Source: Maridesulfovibrio sp.
GTDB lineage: Bacteria > Desulfobacterota > Desulfovibrionia > Desulfovibrionales > Desulfovibrionaceae
Length of the DNA: 64,000 nucleotides
Direction of reading: 5' to 3'
Assembly: GCF_963678865.1 (NCBI RefSeq)
Contig: NZ_OY787459.1
Coordinates: 1,082,501 to 1,146,500 of the forward strand
Shown here: positions 43,321-53,537 of the stretch, piece after piece
Position numbering within the stretch: the first letter of the stretch is position 1
Layout: each line of letters opens with the position of its first letter
The notes under the pieces: generated by a model
The model's database searches: none
What the model saw: only the letters and a program-made list of their open reading frames with translations
What the model was told of the DNA's origin: nothing
Program-made: the position numbers and the translations under genes

Positions 43321-45399
43321 TTACGTTAAAATGTCACGATAATTATCTTTAAGCAAAGCTTCATCCTTACTCATAGGCTTGTCAAAAAGAAAACCTTGCC
43401 CATATTTACAGCCAAGTTTTCTCAGATGAGTCAGCTGTTCAACTTTCTCAATGCCCTCGGCAACAACATCCATGCCTAGCGAATCCGCGAGGGTTATGAT
43501 TGTTTTGACTATGGCCAGTTTTTCTTCGTCATTCTCCATCCCATCAACAAATGAACGGTCAATCTTCAGGTTATCCGCTGGAATTCTGCGCAGGTAGCCC
43601 AGTGAAGAATAGCCGGTTCCGAAGTCGTCAATCTGAAGCCTGAGTTTTTCTTTCTTTAATGTGTGTAATAACCGGAGGGAAGCTTCTGCATCTTCCATTA
43701 CCCCGCTTTCGGTTATTTCAACCTTTAACAAAAATGGATCAAGACCATAACCTTTAATCGTGCTTATTACACGCGTTGCAAAATCAATCTGCCGCAATTG
43801 ATGAACCGACACATTGAAACTGATAAAAGGCGGAATTGACGATTTGCTTAATTCCCATTCCTTGGCCTGAGCACAAGCCATCTCCATTACTTTATCCCCA
43901 AGAGGAAGAATCAATCCACTTTCTTCAGCGACCGGAATAAATTTATCCGGCATTATCAAACCTTCTTCTGGATGCTGCCAGCGCAGCAGGGCTTCAAAGC
44001 CCTCAACCTGAAGAGAGTTTATATTTACGATAGGCTGGAAAAGCAGATAAAAGTCGTTATTGGACAACCCCTTGCGCATATCTCCAGTCATTTTGAAATG
44101 CAGAGCAGCTTTATCATGCATTTTTGCATCAAAAACCTGGACTGAATTCTTGCCGTGCGACTTGGCTTCGTACATTGCGGTGTCTGCATCACGGATCATT
44201 TGCAAGGCGGATCCATCTGGATTGAGATTAAAAGCAATGCCTATTGAATTAGATACGAAAATTTCAATCTTTCCAATATTGAAAGGTTGTTCCATTGCTT
44301 GTTGAATACTTTCAGAAAGAGTAAGGGCATCTCCATTGAGCTCATGCACAACAATTGCAAACTCATCACCTCCCAACCGTATTGCTTCAGTATTCATTGG
44401 CATCAGGGAGGTCAGGCGTCGTGCGTAGTTCTGGAGTAATAAATCCCCGAAAGAATGCCCAAGACTGTCATTGACTAATTTGAAATTATCCAGATCAATG
44501 AAAAGTAAAGCAACTTGTTGTTTGGCAGCAGACGCTTTGTCCAGTGCTTCAGTGAGTTGTTCAAGCAGGCGTGCTCTATTGCCGAGTCCTGTAAGCTCGT
44601 CATGGTAAGCTTGGTATTCAAGTTGTTCCTGCTGCCTTTTTTGTTCCGTTATGTCACTTAATACAGAAAGCAAACGAAGGCTTTTCCCATTTGCGTCCAT
44701 AGAAACATCACTTGTTTGCAGTATCCACCTGTATTGTCCGTCAGGCAATATTATGCGGTATTCTGCCGAGGGGCATTGATTATGATCCATGCAGAACAGG
44801 CAGCCTCTACGTGCGGTTAAGACATCATCAGGATGAACTTTATCGAAGAGGATTTCCAGATTATCCAACGGCTGGACCTTATCCAGAACAAGCATGTCCC
44901 GTGCGTTGTCCGACCAACGGGTATAGATCTGCCGTCCTTTTTGATCGATTTGAATCTCGAAGCTGCAGACGCTGCCAGCTCGTTGCGACAGACTTAACAA
45001 TCTGTTGTATTGAAAACGTTCATTAAGACCTTGATAGAGTGCTTCCAGAAGATCATCCTTTGTCACGGGCTTGAGCAGAAATCTAAATATTCGGCCTGAA
45101 TTTATGGCACTTATACTGGCATCAAGGCTTGCATGCCCGGTCAACATTATCCTGCATAAATCCGGATAAAGACGTTTAACCTCTTTTAGCAGGTCGCTCC
45201 CGCGCATTCCGGGCATTCTTTCATCGCTGACAATAATATCCACAGATGTCGCTTCAAGTATCTCCAGGGCTGCGGCAGCAGACTCGGCTGTTAGCACTTT
45301 AAATGGTTCGCCCAAAAGGAGCCTTTTCAGGGTGCTCAAAATCCTTTTTTCATCATCTACAAAAAGAACAGTGCTAATATTCGCAGAGGAGTCAGCCAT
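43321..45399 (-). CDS. Response regulator REC-PAS-GGDEF-EAL
   Basis: A 692-residue cytoplasmic protein. The receiver at residues 10-125 has its phospho-acceptor Asp near 59 (IIVSDERMPGMRGSDLL). A PAS/PAC sensor occupies about 145-260, followed by GGDEF (HDELTGLGNRARLL near 268; active-site RLGGDEFAIVV near 342) and EAL (EGFEALLRWQHPEEG near 470). Both catalytic signatures look intact: KVEITESGVM and DDFGTGYSSLGYLR support EAL activity. It may be bifunctional in cyclic di-GMP turnover. The upstream gene is a large kinase, read in the same direction with a 43-base gap, a likely partner. Confidence 0.92.
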   Translation of the reverse strand: MADSSANISTVLFVDDEKRILSTLKRLLLGEPFKVLTAESAAAALEILEATSVDIIVSDERMPGMRGSDLLKEVKRLYPDLCRIMLTGHASLDASISAINSGRIFRFLLKPVTKDDLLEALYQGLNERFQYNRLLSLSQRAGSVCSFEIQIDQKGRQIYTRWSDNARDMLVLDKVQPLDNLEILFDKVHPDDVLTARRGCLFCMDHNQCPSAEYRIILPDGQYRWILQTSDVSMDANGKSLRLLSVLSDITEQKRQQEQLEYQAYHDELTGLGNRARLLEQLTEALDKASAAKQQVALLFIDLDNFKLVNDSLGHSFGDLLLQNYARRLTSLMPMNTEAIRLGGDEFAIVVHELNGDALTLSESIQQAMEQPFNIGKIEIFVSNSIGIAFNLNPDGSALQMIRDADTAMYEAKSHGKNSVQVFDAKMHDKAALHFKMTGDMRKGLSNNDFYLLFQPIVNINSLQVEGFEALLRWQHPEEGLIMPDKFIPVAEESGLILPLGDKVMEMACAQAKEWELSKSSIPPFISFNVSVHQLRQIDFATRVISTIKGYGLDPFLLKVEITESGVMEDAEASLRLLHTLKKEKLRLQIDDFGTGYSSLGYLRRIPADNLKIDRSFVDGMENDEEKLAIVKTIITLADSLGMDVVAEGIEKVEQLTHLRKLGCKYGQGFLFDKPMSKDEALLKDNYRDILT

Positions 45400-45442
45400 A
45401 ATGTTCTCCCGAAGTTTTAGAGCCTTGTATATCAGTCAATAT

Positions 45443-48400
45443 TTAATCCCGCTGTATTCCTTCCTCTTCCGGTTCAGGCTCAATCGGAAAGCGAAGAGTA
45501 AAAGTCGTCCCTTCATCTAAAGCGGTATTGAAACTAACACTTCCACCATGTTTTTGCATTACCGAATGTACAATTCCCAATCCTTGACCGGTTCCTTTAC
45601 CCACTTCTTTCGTTGTAAAAAACGGATCAAAAATTCTGTGTTGTATATCTACAGGGATTCCCTTACCTGAATCACTTATACTAATCTCGGCAATATTTCC
45701 TCTCTTGCGGGTTTTGATAATTATATTCTTTTGTTGTCCTTTTACAGCGGCATCTGCATTGGCGTGCGCCGCGTTAACGATCACATTTAGTATAACCTGA
45801 TTAAAACTTCCGGGCATGCATGAAATTGTGGGAAGGTCCGGGTCGAAATCTGTTATAATCTCGGAATAATATTTCCATTCATTACGGGAAACCGTGATAA
45901 TATTTTCAATTGTTTCTTTAAGCTTGATGCTCTGCTTTGTCTCTAAACCGGGATGTGAAAATTTTCGCATCGCTTTAACGATTGAGCTAACCTGATTGAC
46001 TCCAAACAATGTTTCCCTGAAGGCCTCGGGAACATCCACATGAAGAAAATCAATATCATTATCGCTTTTGACTTTTTCCCATTTCCTTAAAATGGGTTGG
46101 TCCACATTATTTTCTAAATTTTTAAAAGACTCATCACAGAAAGATAGAAGTTTCATCACCTTGGCAAATGCGTCTTGCAGGTAAGTAAGATTACCTGCAA
46201 CATATTGCACAGGAGTATTTATTTCATGCGCAAGCCCCGCTGCGAGTTGCCCTATTGATTCCAACTTTTGCGCATATGCCAGTTGGTGTTCAAGATCTTC
46301 TTGTTCAGTTACATCGAACAAGACAGCAACAACCATTTTTTGACCACGCATTGTTACCGGAATAAAGCTTTCTTCCAACGGAATTCTTTTTCCTTCAGAA
46401 TTTTTAATACTGCTGCGCTCTCTAAAGACAAATTTATGAGAGATTTCTCCATCGGCATCGCATTTCGGGCATTGTGAATTACATTGAAGAACCTTAGAAC
46501 AGGATTGACCAATCACATCTGCTTTATTCACGCCAACTATATTTAAAAATTCATCATTGACATCATCAACAACCCTCTTCTGGAAATCTATGATCAGAAT
46601 TGCCGCTTTAATGCCATGTAATACGTCTCGCAAAAATTTTTCCTGTTCCTCCAGATAAATCAATACCTGCTTTTGCTCAGTAATGTCTGTCATAGCTCCC
46701 AGTATCGCAACAGGATTACCGGATTCATCCCTTTCCCATGTCATGCTGTCGTATACCCAGTGAACATTACCACTGCGATCCAGAATTCTGTATTCTATCT
46801 TTACGTCTTTGAATTCCTGAACTGCTTTAGTAAAAAAGTTCAGGACCAACTCTTTGTCTTCCGGATGTAATGTTTTTTCCCAAATATTCGGCTGCTCCAG
46901 CCATTCGGATGGAGTATGCCCGTATATATCTTCAACGGCTTTGTTCACATAATTGACAGCGAAAGTTTTATAATCAGCCCTATAGATTAATTCTTTGAGA
47001 TTTTCGGTAATTACTCTGAATTTAGTTTCCGAAGCCTTGAGATCTTCTTCAGCCTTTTTCCGCTTGCTGATATCGCGAATGGAGGCAATTGCGTGAGGGC
47101 TACCATCTATAGAGGTCAATGATAAGGCGATATCAACAGGAATTCCGATCCCGTTGCGAGTGAATATACAGATGTTTTTATTCCATAATGGGGCATGAAA
47201 ATCAGGAGAACTGAAATATGATTTACATTTAGCTGCATGGCCTTTTTTGTATGGTTCCGGGACAAAAATATCGATATTTTCTCCCAACAACTCATCTCTT
47301 GAATAACCGAACGTCTTGATCGTTGCAGAATTGACCATTGTAATCTGACCGTCTTCGTTCACGACTACCAAAGCGTCCGAAATGGCCTCCAGAATATCAT
47401 GCAGTTTTTTTTCACTGTTTCGAACGCTTAATTCTGCTTGTTTTATATCGGTAATGTCCTGAAACGCACCCCGGATGGAGAGAACTTTCCCATCCTCAAC
47501 TCTGGGTTTGCAAATGGTTCTTATCCATTTTGTTTGACCTGTTGCGGTTACCATTTCCAATTCGAGGTCATAAGGAGTTCCGTTCTCAGTCGCTTCTTTC
47601 AGTGCCGCATCAATTTTATTTCTGTGTTCGCCATGGAAAAAAGATAACCCCAGTTCTGCTGTTGCTTTGATATTAGGATCAAGATTGTGAATTCTGGCAA
47701 TTTCATCCGTCCAAGCCCCTTCTCCGGTTTCGGGGTTGAACTCCCAGCCACCGACCTTCGCCAACTGTCCCATTTCCTCAAGAAGAAAAGCCTGAGACCT
47801 CATCTCCTGCTCAGTTTTTTTTCTACGGGTAATATCGCGGGTAATGGCGGATGCACCAATAATTGTACCTTGATGGTTTCGTATAGGAGAAATACAAGTT
47901 GAAACGTTAATGCGCGACCCATCTTTGTGCATACGGATAGTTTCGAATTGTTGTATGTGATCCCCCATGGCAATTCGGTTCATTATTTTGCTTTTATCAG
48001 TGGAAATCTCAGGTGGAACTAAAATTTGGACAGATTGACCTATTATTTCATTTTGGGTGTAGCCGAAAATTCTTTCAGCTCCAGAATTCCAGTCAGTAAT
48101 CGTCCCATCTAACTTTGCTCCGATAATGGCATCCTCTGATGATGTAACCAATGCCGCCAGACGAGATTGTTCAATTTGCAGTCTCAGACATTTTGCCACC
48201 GCATTATCTACCTCCTTCCGGACTTGCTGTGTAGAAAGAGGTATACTGATCGATTCTATTAGACTGTCTCTAGTAAATATTTCACTAGTCTCTGTTGCGT
48301 TACTTTCGGTCACGAGCACAGAAGTATTAGCGAATTCCTTTTCGGCGCGTAATGAATCAAGCAAAGATTGTATTTTATCCGGGCAGTTCAGCTCAATTAT

Positions 48401-49111
48401 GATCACTGTGGGCTTAAAATTGTGTATGCTTTGCAGAGCCCCCTCACAACTGGTGGTTTGAAAAAATCTATAGCTGCCTTTGAGGGCTGAACTAACTATC
48501 TGAACTGTTTCTGGATTTGTGCTGAGCAAAAGCACTCTGGGGAAATAGCTCCCATCCTCAATATGATCGGAGGAAAAAGCTTGAGGAGTTGGGGTATAGG
48601 CATTGGTGCATCTTTCTTTTGAAGAACTGTCGGCAATATTTTTCCCGGCTTGAACAAACGGTGTAACATCTTCTGCCTTAAAAACGATACAGAACAGTTC
48701 GCCATTTTCATTCAAGATCGGATAGTTGGAATAGCTAACGTATTGTTCCTTGATTTCATCGTCACAACCTGATTGATTCGCGACCACATTCTCTCTGAGC
48801 TGCATTATATCCGGAACCAGGTTAGCTACGACCCTGTTTAACGATGACTTCAAAGATGTCAGGTAGTCTTCTGAATTGTTTTCGTGAAATGGAGAAGGTG
48901 TTTGAAAAATACTTTGCCCGAGAATGTCAGTTGTTGAAGTAGTCGCTGTAAAGAAATCCTCACTGGCGTCTATGATCTTGAATTTATTATCAAGTATTGC
49001 AAAAATACCGGAGATATGGACACATATGTCTTTAAGTCCATTGCCATCTGACACGGAATCAACACGATACTTTCTGGAAGAAGATAAATTTTCTGTATTC
49101 TTTTTATCCAT
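45443..49111 (-). CDS. Multi-PAS histidine kinase with a receiver-like domain
   Basis: A 1,222-residue soluble sensor kinase. Order from the N-terminus: PAS (about 20-135), a receiver-like region (about 190-305, PRVLLLSTNPETVQIVSSAL) lacking the usual phospho-Asp context (VIIIELNCPDKIQS), then five PAS domains (about 320-935) with PAC tails, and a kinase core: H-box QLAAGLAHEINTPVQYV near 975, then ISDSGKGIPVDIQHRIFDPF and GTGQGLGIVHSVM. There is no transmembrane helix. The start is the ATG at 49111 after CAGAGGG; a TTG at 49162 extends the frame but lacks a ribosome site. It resembles the next kinase in its core, so the two may be paralogues. Confidence 0.9.
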   Translation of the reverse strand: MDKKNTENLSSSRKYRVDSVSDGNGLKDICVHISGIFAILDNKFKIIDASEDFFTATTSTTDILGQSIFQTPSPFHENNSEDYLTSLKSSLNRVVANLVPDIMQLRENVVANQSGCDDEIKEQYVSYSNYPILNENGELFCIVFKAEDVTPFVQAGKNIADSSSKERCTNAYTPTPQAFSSDHIEDGSYFPRVLLLSTNPETVQIVSSALKGSYRFFQTTSCEGALQSIHNFKPTVIIIELNCPDKIQSLLDSLRAEKEFANTSVLVTESNATETSEIFTRDSLIESISIPLSTQQVRKEVDNAVAKCLRLQIEQSRLAALVTSSEDAIIGAKLDGTITDWNSGAERIFGYTQNEIIGQSVQILVPPEISTDKSKIMNRIAMGDHIQQFETIRMHKDGSRINVSTCISPIRNHQGTIIGASAITRDITRRKKTEQEMRSQAFLLEEMGQLAKVGGWEFNPETGEGAWTDEIARIHNLDPNIKATAELGLSFFHGEHRNKIDAALKEATENGTPYDLELEMVTATGQTKWIRTICKPRVEDGKVLSIRGAFQDITDIKQAELSVRNSEKKLHDILEAISDALVVVNEDGQITMVNSATIKTFGYSRDELLGENIDIFVPEPYKKGHAAKCKSYFSSPDFHAPLWNKNICIFTRNGIGIPVDIALSLTSIDGSPHAIASIRDISKRKKAEEDLKASETKFRVITENLKELIYRADYKTFAVNYVNKAVEDIYGHTPSEWLEQPNIWEKTLHPEDKELVLNFFTKAVQEFKDVKIEYRILDRSGNVHWVYDSMTWERDESGNPVAILGAMTDITEQKQVLIYLEEQEKFLRDVLHGIKAAILIIDFQKRVVDDVNDEFLNIVGVNKADVIGQSCSKVLQCNSQCPKCDADGEISHKFVFRERSSIKNSEGKRIPLEESFIPVTMRGQKMVVAVLFDVTEQEDLEHQLAYAQKLESIGQLAAGLAHEINTPVQYVAGNLTYLQDAFAKVMKLLSFCDESFKNLENNVDQPILRKWEKVKSDNDIDFLHVDVPEAFRETLFGVNQVSSIVKAMRKFSHPGLETKQSIKLKETIENIITVSRNEWKYYSEIITDFDPDLPTISCMPGSFNQVILNVIVNAAHANADAAVKGQQKNIIIKTRKRGNIAEISISDSGKGIPVDIQHRIFDPFFTTKEVGKGTGQGLGIVHSVMQKHGGSVSFNTALDEGTTFTLRFPIEPEPEEEGIQRD

Positions 49112-49175
49112 TCGCCAGCCCTCTGAATTTACGGTCTCAGCACTCCCGTTGGGATTTGACAATATCTTAACAAAA

Positions 49176-51941
49176 TCATTTGGAAATAGGTAAGGTCATA
49201 GTTACAGTTGTTCCAACTCCTTCCTTGGAATCTAACACAATGCTGCCGTTATGAATATTCACAATGACATTATAGGCGATCGCTAATCCCTGCCCTGTAC
49301 CTTTCCCTATTTGCTTGGTTGTAAAAAAGGGATCAAAAGCCTTTTTCATAACATGCTCCGGCATTCCGCATCCCGTGTCTTTAATCTTGAGTATAATCGA
49401 GTCTTCCTCAGTGTAATTTTTAACTAAGATGAGTCCCTTGTCCGTTTTATCATGACCGCTGCTTTGTTCAATTGCATGCGCACTGTTAATAATGAGATTC
49501 AATATTACCTGCCCCATTTCTCCTTTTAGGCAATACAAGGGAGGCAAGTTCTCATCCAATTCCATCTCTACTTCTGCGACATACTTCCATTCATTTGTTG
49601 AAACAGTAACAGCGTCATATATGATTCCGTTTAAATCATGATAACTCTTCTGCGTTTCGCCAGGATGAGCCAACTGCTTGACCGATTTAACTATATCGGC
49701 GATCCTTCTTAATCCCTCAGTGGATTCTTTGATTGCATTGGGTATGTCTTCAGCGAGGAATTTGAGATCTTCTTCATCCATCATGTCGGCAACAATAGAT
49801 TCAACTTTCTCCCATGAGTAGTTCTCTGAACCCATATTCCTGATCGTATTAAGTCTATCCAGAGTTTCAAGTATTTCCGGGTAACTGTCTTCCAAGAATT
49901 TGACATTAGTGGTTACATATTGAGTAGGAGTGTTGATCTCGTGGGCAATTCCGGCTGCAAGTTCGCCTATTGATTCCAATTTTTGGGCCTGGCGTAGCTG
50001 AGCCTCAATTACCAATTGCTGACTGATATCCCTTGCGACAGATACAAAATTAACGATCTTCCCATTATCATTACGTACTGGAGCAATGATTGTATCCTGA
50101 GTAAAGCGACTTCCGTTCTTGCCTAAATTGACAATTTGTCCCTTCCATACTTGTCCCCGGTTTATTGATTCCCACATATTAGCATAAAATGAGTCTTCGT
50201 GCTCATTGCTCTTAATTATACTGGGATTATGCCCGACAACGTCCTTGGCTGAGTAGCCACTGATAGTCTCAAAGGCTGGATTTACATAAGTTATGATCCC
50301 CGAAGTATCTGTTATAAGGATAGCCTCTGCTGCCTGATCTATCACAGCTGAAAGCAGCTTATGGTCCAGCTCGGCTTCTTTTATAGGGTTTATATCGGTT
50401 AGCGTTATAATAAATCCGGACATTTCGGATTGTGTATTACCCATTTTAACAATCTGGCCAAGTACCCATATATCAGTTTCTTCTTTTCTTTTAATCCTGA
50501 ATTCAAGTCTGTTTTCAGTCAGGGTTTCAGCGTTAAACCATTTTTGAAAAATAAGAAGCTTATCCTTCATCTCTAAGAAATGAGTCCAACCTCGTTTTTT
50601 CATCTGGTCAAAAGTTGTACTGCACATCTCGACTGCACGGCAATTAGCATACTGAACGTTTCCGTAGGTATCAGTAATAATGATACCGACAGGAGATGCT
50701 TTTGCTATTTCTTTAAATTTTCGTTCACTTTCGGCCAGTTCTGTCGCCAGCTTTTTGCGTGAGACAATCTCTGCTTCAAGATTTGAACGTAAGGTAACGT
50801 CTTCAGGCACCTGGCTGAGAATCTGGATGACAAGTTCTTTAAATGGAATATCCGCGTTTTCCACTCCCAGCCAAGGTAATGGTGCGATAGGCTTTTCACT
50901 CTGCCACAGGATATCAAATTGTCCGGATTCATTATATCTGCCGATATATCCGCTACGCGAAACATGATGGTTGGCCTGTATCTCCAACCACCCCAAGGGA
51001 CTGTCGATCGCACTCCCGGAGAGATTTGCCAAAATATCAGCAGGATCGCACGAGCCGATACGATCCACAATGGAGGCCCAGAGCAGAACCTGACTGTAGG
51101 CCGTGGCTAGAGGGTCCGACGAAATCCTATAGTCTATACCTTCAAGCTTGGACAAAAAAAGCTTGTTGGCAGGAGTATCAAGAGACTGAAAATATCCCCA
51201 ACAAGCCAACAGCCCTTTAGGACGGTACGAAAGCATGGAGAATAAAATTTCACAGCAACTTAGTGAACAGATAAGATCAGGCTGAGTCAGGGAAGGGAAA
51301 GATTGAAGCTGCTCAAAAAAAGAAATATTTCCATAACCATTAATGGAATTTATGATCAGATCTGGGCGACTTTCGCTTAAGGCGTCAAAGACAGGATGAA
51401 AATCACTACAATTCAAAGGATGATAACTTTCATGTACGATGGCAGCATCTGTCTTTGTAAGCATAGATGCGATTAGTTTGTTCGCAGTGCGTGGAAAGAC
51501 ATAATCTGAACCTATCAAGGCTATCCGTTTCCTACCCATGGATAGAGCCCAGCGTATCATAGGAACAATCTGCTGATTCATACAGCTGCCAGTGTAAACA
51601 ATATTCGAAGATTGCTCCAACCCTTCATACTGAACAGGATACCAAAGAAGGGAGCCCTCCTGCTCAACAACCGGCTTCACCTTCTTACGCGATGCGGAAG
51701 TCCAACACCCGAAGAGGGAACGGACTCCCCTGTTGCATATAAGTTTTTCCGCCTCTAATCCGAAATCAGCGGCTTCTTCTAGCCTTTCACCAACATAGGG
51801 GCGCACTTGTCGACCGAGAAGCCCCCCTCGCGCGTTAATTTCATTAACAGCTAAAAGAGCCGCGTCAATCAACATACGTTCACTACTGGCCATCGGTCCA
51901 TCTAGAGAGTGAAGAATACCAATGGGAATATCGGATGGCAT
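49176..51941 (-). CDS. Cytoplasmic hybrid: substrate-binding domain fused to PAS-PAS-histidine kinase
   Basis: A 921-residue protein. Residues 1-360 form a type-1 periplasmic-binding fold of the amide/urea-binding (AmiC/UrtA/FmdD) group: IPIGILHSLDGPMASSERML, YVGERLEEAADFG, LLWYPVQYEGLE. Two PAS domains follow (about 405-515, 530-645), then the kinase: ELAAGIAHEINTPTQYV near 668, IKDTGCGMPEHVMKKAFDPF and GTGQGLAIAYNVI. There is no signal peptide or transmembrane helix, so ligand sensing must be cytoplasmic, as for AmiC. The kinase core closely resembles that of the next gene downstream, only 13 bases beyond its stop. Confidence 0.88.
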   Translation of the reverse strand: MPSDIPIGILHSLDGPMASSERMLIDAALLAVNEINARGGLLGRQVRPYVGERLEEAADFGLEAEKLICNRGVRSLFGCWTSASRKKVKPVVEQEGSLLWYPVQYEGLEQSSNIVYTGSCMNQQIVPMIRWALSMGRKRIALIGSDYVFPRTANKLIASMLTKTDAAIVHESYHPLNCSDFHPVFDALSESRPDLIINSINGYGNISFFEQLQSFPSLTQPDLICSLSCCEILFSMLSYRPKGLLACWGYFQSLDTPANKLFLSKLEGIDYRISSDPLATAYSQVLLWASIVDRIGSCDPADILANLSGSAIDSPLGWLEIQANHHVSRSGYIGRYNESGQFDILWQSEKPIAPLPWLGVENADIPFKELVIQILSQVPEDVTLRSNLEAEIVSRKKLATELAESERKFKEIAKASPVGIIITDTYGNVQYANCRAVEMCSTTFDQMKKRGWTHFLEMKDKLLIFQKWFNAETLTENRLEFRIKRKEETDIWVLGQIVKMGNTQSEMSGFIITLTDINPIKEAELDHKLLSAVIDQAAEAILITDTSGIITYVNPAFETISGYSAKDVVGHNPSIIKSNEHEDSFYANMWESINRGQVWKGQIVNLGKNGSRFTQDTIIAPVRNDNGKIVNFVSVARDISQQLVIEAQLRQAQKLESIGELAAGIAHEINTPTQYVTTNVKFLEDSYPEILETLDRLNTIRNMGSENYSWEKVESIVADMMDEEDLKFLAEDIPNAIKESTEGLRRIADIVKSVKQLAHPGETQKSYHDLNGIIYDAVTVSTNEWKYVAEVEMELDENLPPLYCLKGEMGQVILNLIINSAHAIEQSSGHDKTDKGLILVKNYTEEDSIILKIKDTGCGMPEHVMKKAFDPFFTTKQIGKGTGQGLAIAYNVIVNIHNGSIVLDSKEGVGTTVTMTLPISK

Positions 51942-52277
51942 CGTAACTCCTTATATGTATGCAAAAAGTTGTATATATTATAGGCTATTATGCTGTATTG
52001 ACTGTCAACTTTCAGGTTTTGCCAAGTCCATGTTCATATATTTGAGCAAGCTCAGAGGTGTAGTTCCATAGGTTAAAATTGAAAAGTTTTAAATCAGGCA
52101 AAGATTACTCCAGTTAATTTGTTTTCAAGTAACGATGGATTTCGTAGTGCATATTTTATATGCTAGAACACAGTCTATCATTTTACTATAGGTATATGAA
52201 GCACAATGCTGAGGTTATTAGCAATTGAGAGCACAACAACAGATAATATTTTAGATATAATATGTGACTGGGAAGAA
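51942..52277. other. Divergent promoter region between kinase and REC-HDOD genes
   Basis: About 340 AT-rich bases separating the leftward kinase/GGDEF-EAL set from the rightward REC-HDOD and REC-HD genes. No open frame, RNA or strong repeat stands out. AGGAGTT precedes the kinase ATG. Confidence 0.5.
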
Positions 52278-53528
52278 ATGATGCAAAATAAAATACGAGT
52301 TATTTTTGTTGATGACGAACCGAATGTCTTGGGAGCTATCCGCCGCATGCTCCGCTTTAAGCGCAAAGAGTGGGAAATTGTCTTCGCTGAGTCGGGAACA
52401 GAGGCTCTTGCCTTGTTTGAGGAAAAGCCCTTTGATGTTATTGTTTCAGACATACGAATGCCCGGTATGGACGGAGCTGAGCTTTTGCAACTAATCAAGC
52501 AAAACTATCATAAGACAATCCGTATCGCTTTATCCGGTCAAGTGGGGCTGGATGAAGTTGTTCGCACTATCCGCTCTGTACACCAATATATATCCAAACC
52601 CTGCGATGCTAGGGATCTTGCGGAGAAAATAGAAGGGACCCTGAAATCAAGATACATATTGAATGACCCTGTTATGCAAGAATTAGTTGCCGAAATTGAA
52701 ACGCTTCCCGTCCTTCCCCATGTTTTCCAATCTGTTGAAAAAGAATTGGCTTCTCCGGAACCTTCAATAAAAGAAATTGCCGAACTGATATCCATGGATG
52801 TCGGGCTGGTTGCCAAGATTATTAAGCTGATCAATTCTCCATATTTCGGGCTACCTTCACAGGTGGATTCAATATTACAGGCTATCACGATGCTCGGTCT
52901 TGAAACAATTCGGGCTTTAATTGTAGGAACGCATCTGTTTTCAATGTATGATACTGAATCCCTACCTGGTTTTTCTTTGAGTATGCTATGGGAGCATAGT
53001 TTCAGAGTTTCAAACATTGCGAAAAGTATTGCTGAATATGAAGGTCTCGAAAGAAGTTTCGTCGTTGAGGCTCGCATGACAGGGCTGCTTCATGATGTCG
53101 GCAAATTGGTTCTGGCTAGCTCATTCCCCAAGCGATACAGAAAAGTTTTGGAAATAGTAGCAGGAGAAAACCTTTCTATATTTAATGCCGAATTAAAAGT
53201 ATTTGGAACAACTCATGCACAAATAGGTGCTTACCTAATGGGGCTATGGGGTATGTCTGGTGAAGTTGTTTACGGAATAGGATATCATCACACTTACGAG
53301 AAGTTTGATATGAGTGTGCCAATGCTGGTGTCTGTTGCGAATATGATTGATCATCAGTGCATAATAATTAATGAAAAATACAACAAAATTGTGGTAGAAA
53401 AAAATATGTTGCATGGAGTTGGAGGGATAAAGCTTGAGGAATGGATTTCGCATATTGCGGATAATTGGGAAGGTATTGTGAAATTCAATATTCTGGATAA
53501 AGAGATGATAAATCTTTTAAGAGCATAG
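52278..53528 (+). CDS. Response regulator REC-HDOD
   Basis: A 416-residue cytoplasmic protein. The receiver at residues about 5-120 has Asp near 58 (VIVSDIRMPGMDGAELL). An HDOD domain follows from about 140 (ETLPVLPHVFQSVEKELASP, then IIKLINSPYFGLPSQVDSI and ARMTGLLHDVGKLVLASS). HDOD domains have the HD-superfamily fold but usually no phosphohydrolase activity and act as output or scaffold modules. The ATG pair at 52278/52281 follows GGGAAGA; the frame is open from 52206 but without a ribosome site. It is followed after nine bases by a second regulator and probably shares its transcript. Confidence 0.88.
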   Translation: MMQNKIRVIFVDDEPNVLGAIRRMLRFKRKEWEIVFAESGTEALALFEEKPFDVIVSDIRMPGMDGAELLQLIKQNYHKTIRIALSGQVGLDEVVRTIRSVHQYISKPCDARDLAEKIEGTLKSRYILNDPVMQELVAEIETLPVLPHVFQSVEKELASPEPSIKEIAELISMDVGLVAKIIKLINSPYFGLPSQVDSILQAITMLGLETIRALIVGTHLFSMYDTESLPGFSLSMLWEHSFRVSNIAKSIAEYEGLERSFVVEARMTGLLHDVGKLVLASSFPKRYRKVLEIVAGENLSIFNAELKVFGTTHAQIGAYLMGLWGMSGEVVYGIGYHHTYEKFDMSVPMLVSVANMIDHQCIIINEKYNKIVVEKNMLHGVGGIKLEEWISHIADNWEGIVKFNILDKEMINLLRA

Positions 53529-53537
53529 GATAAAGAA

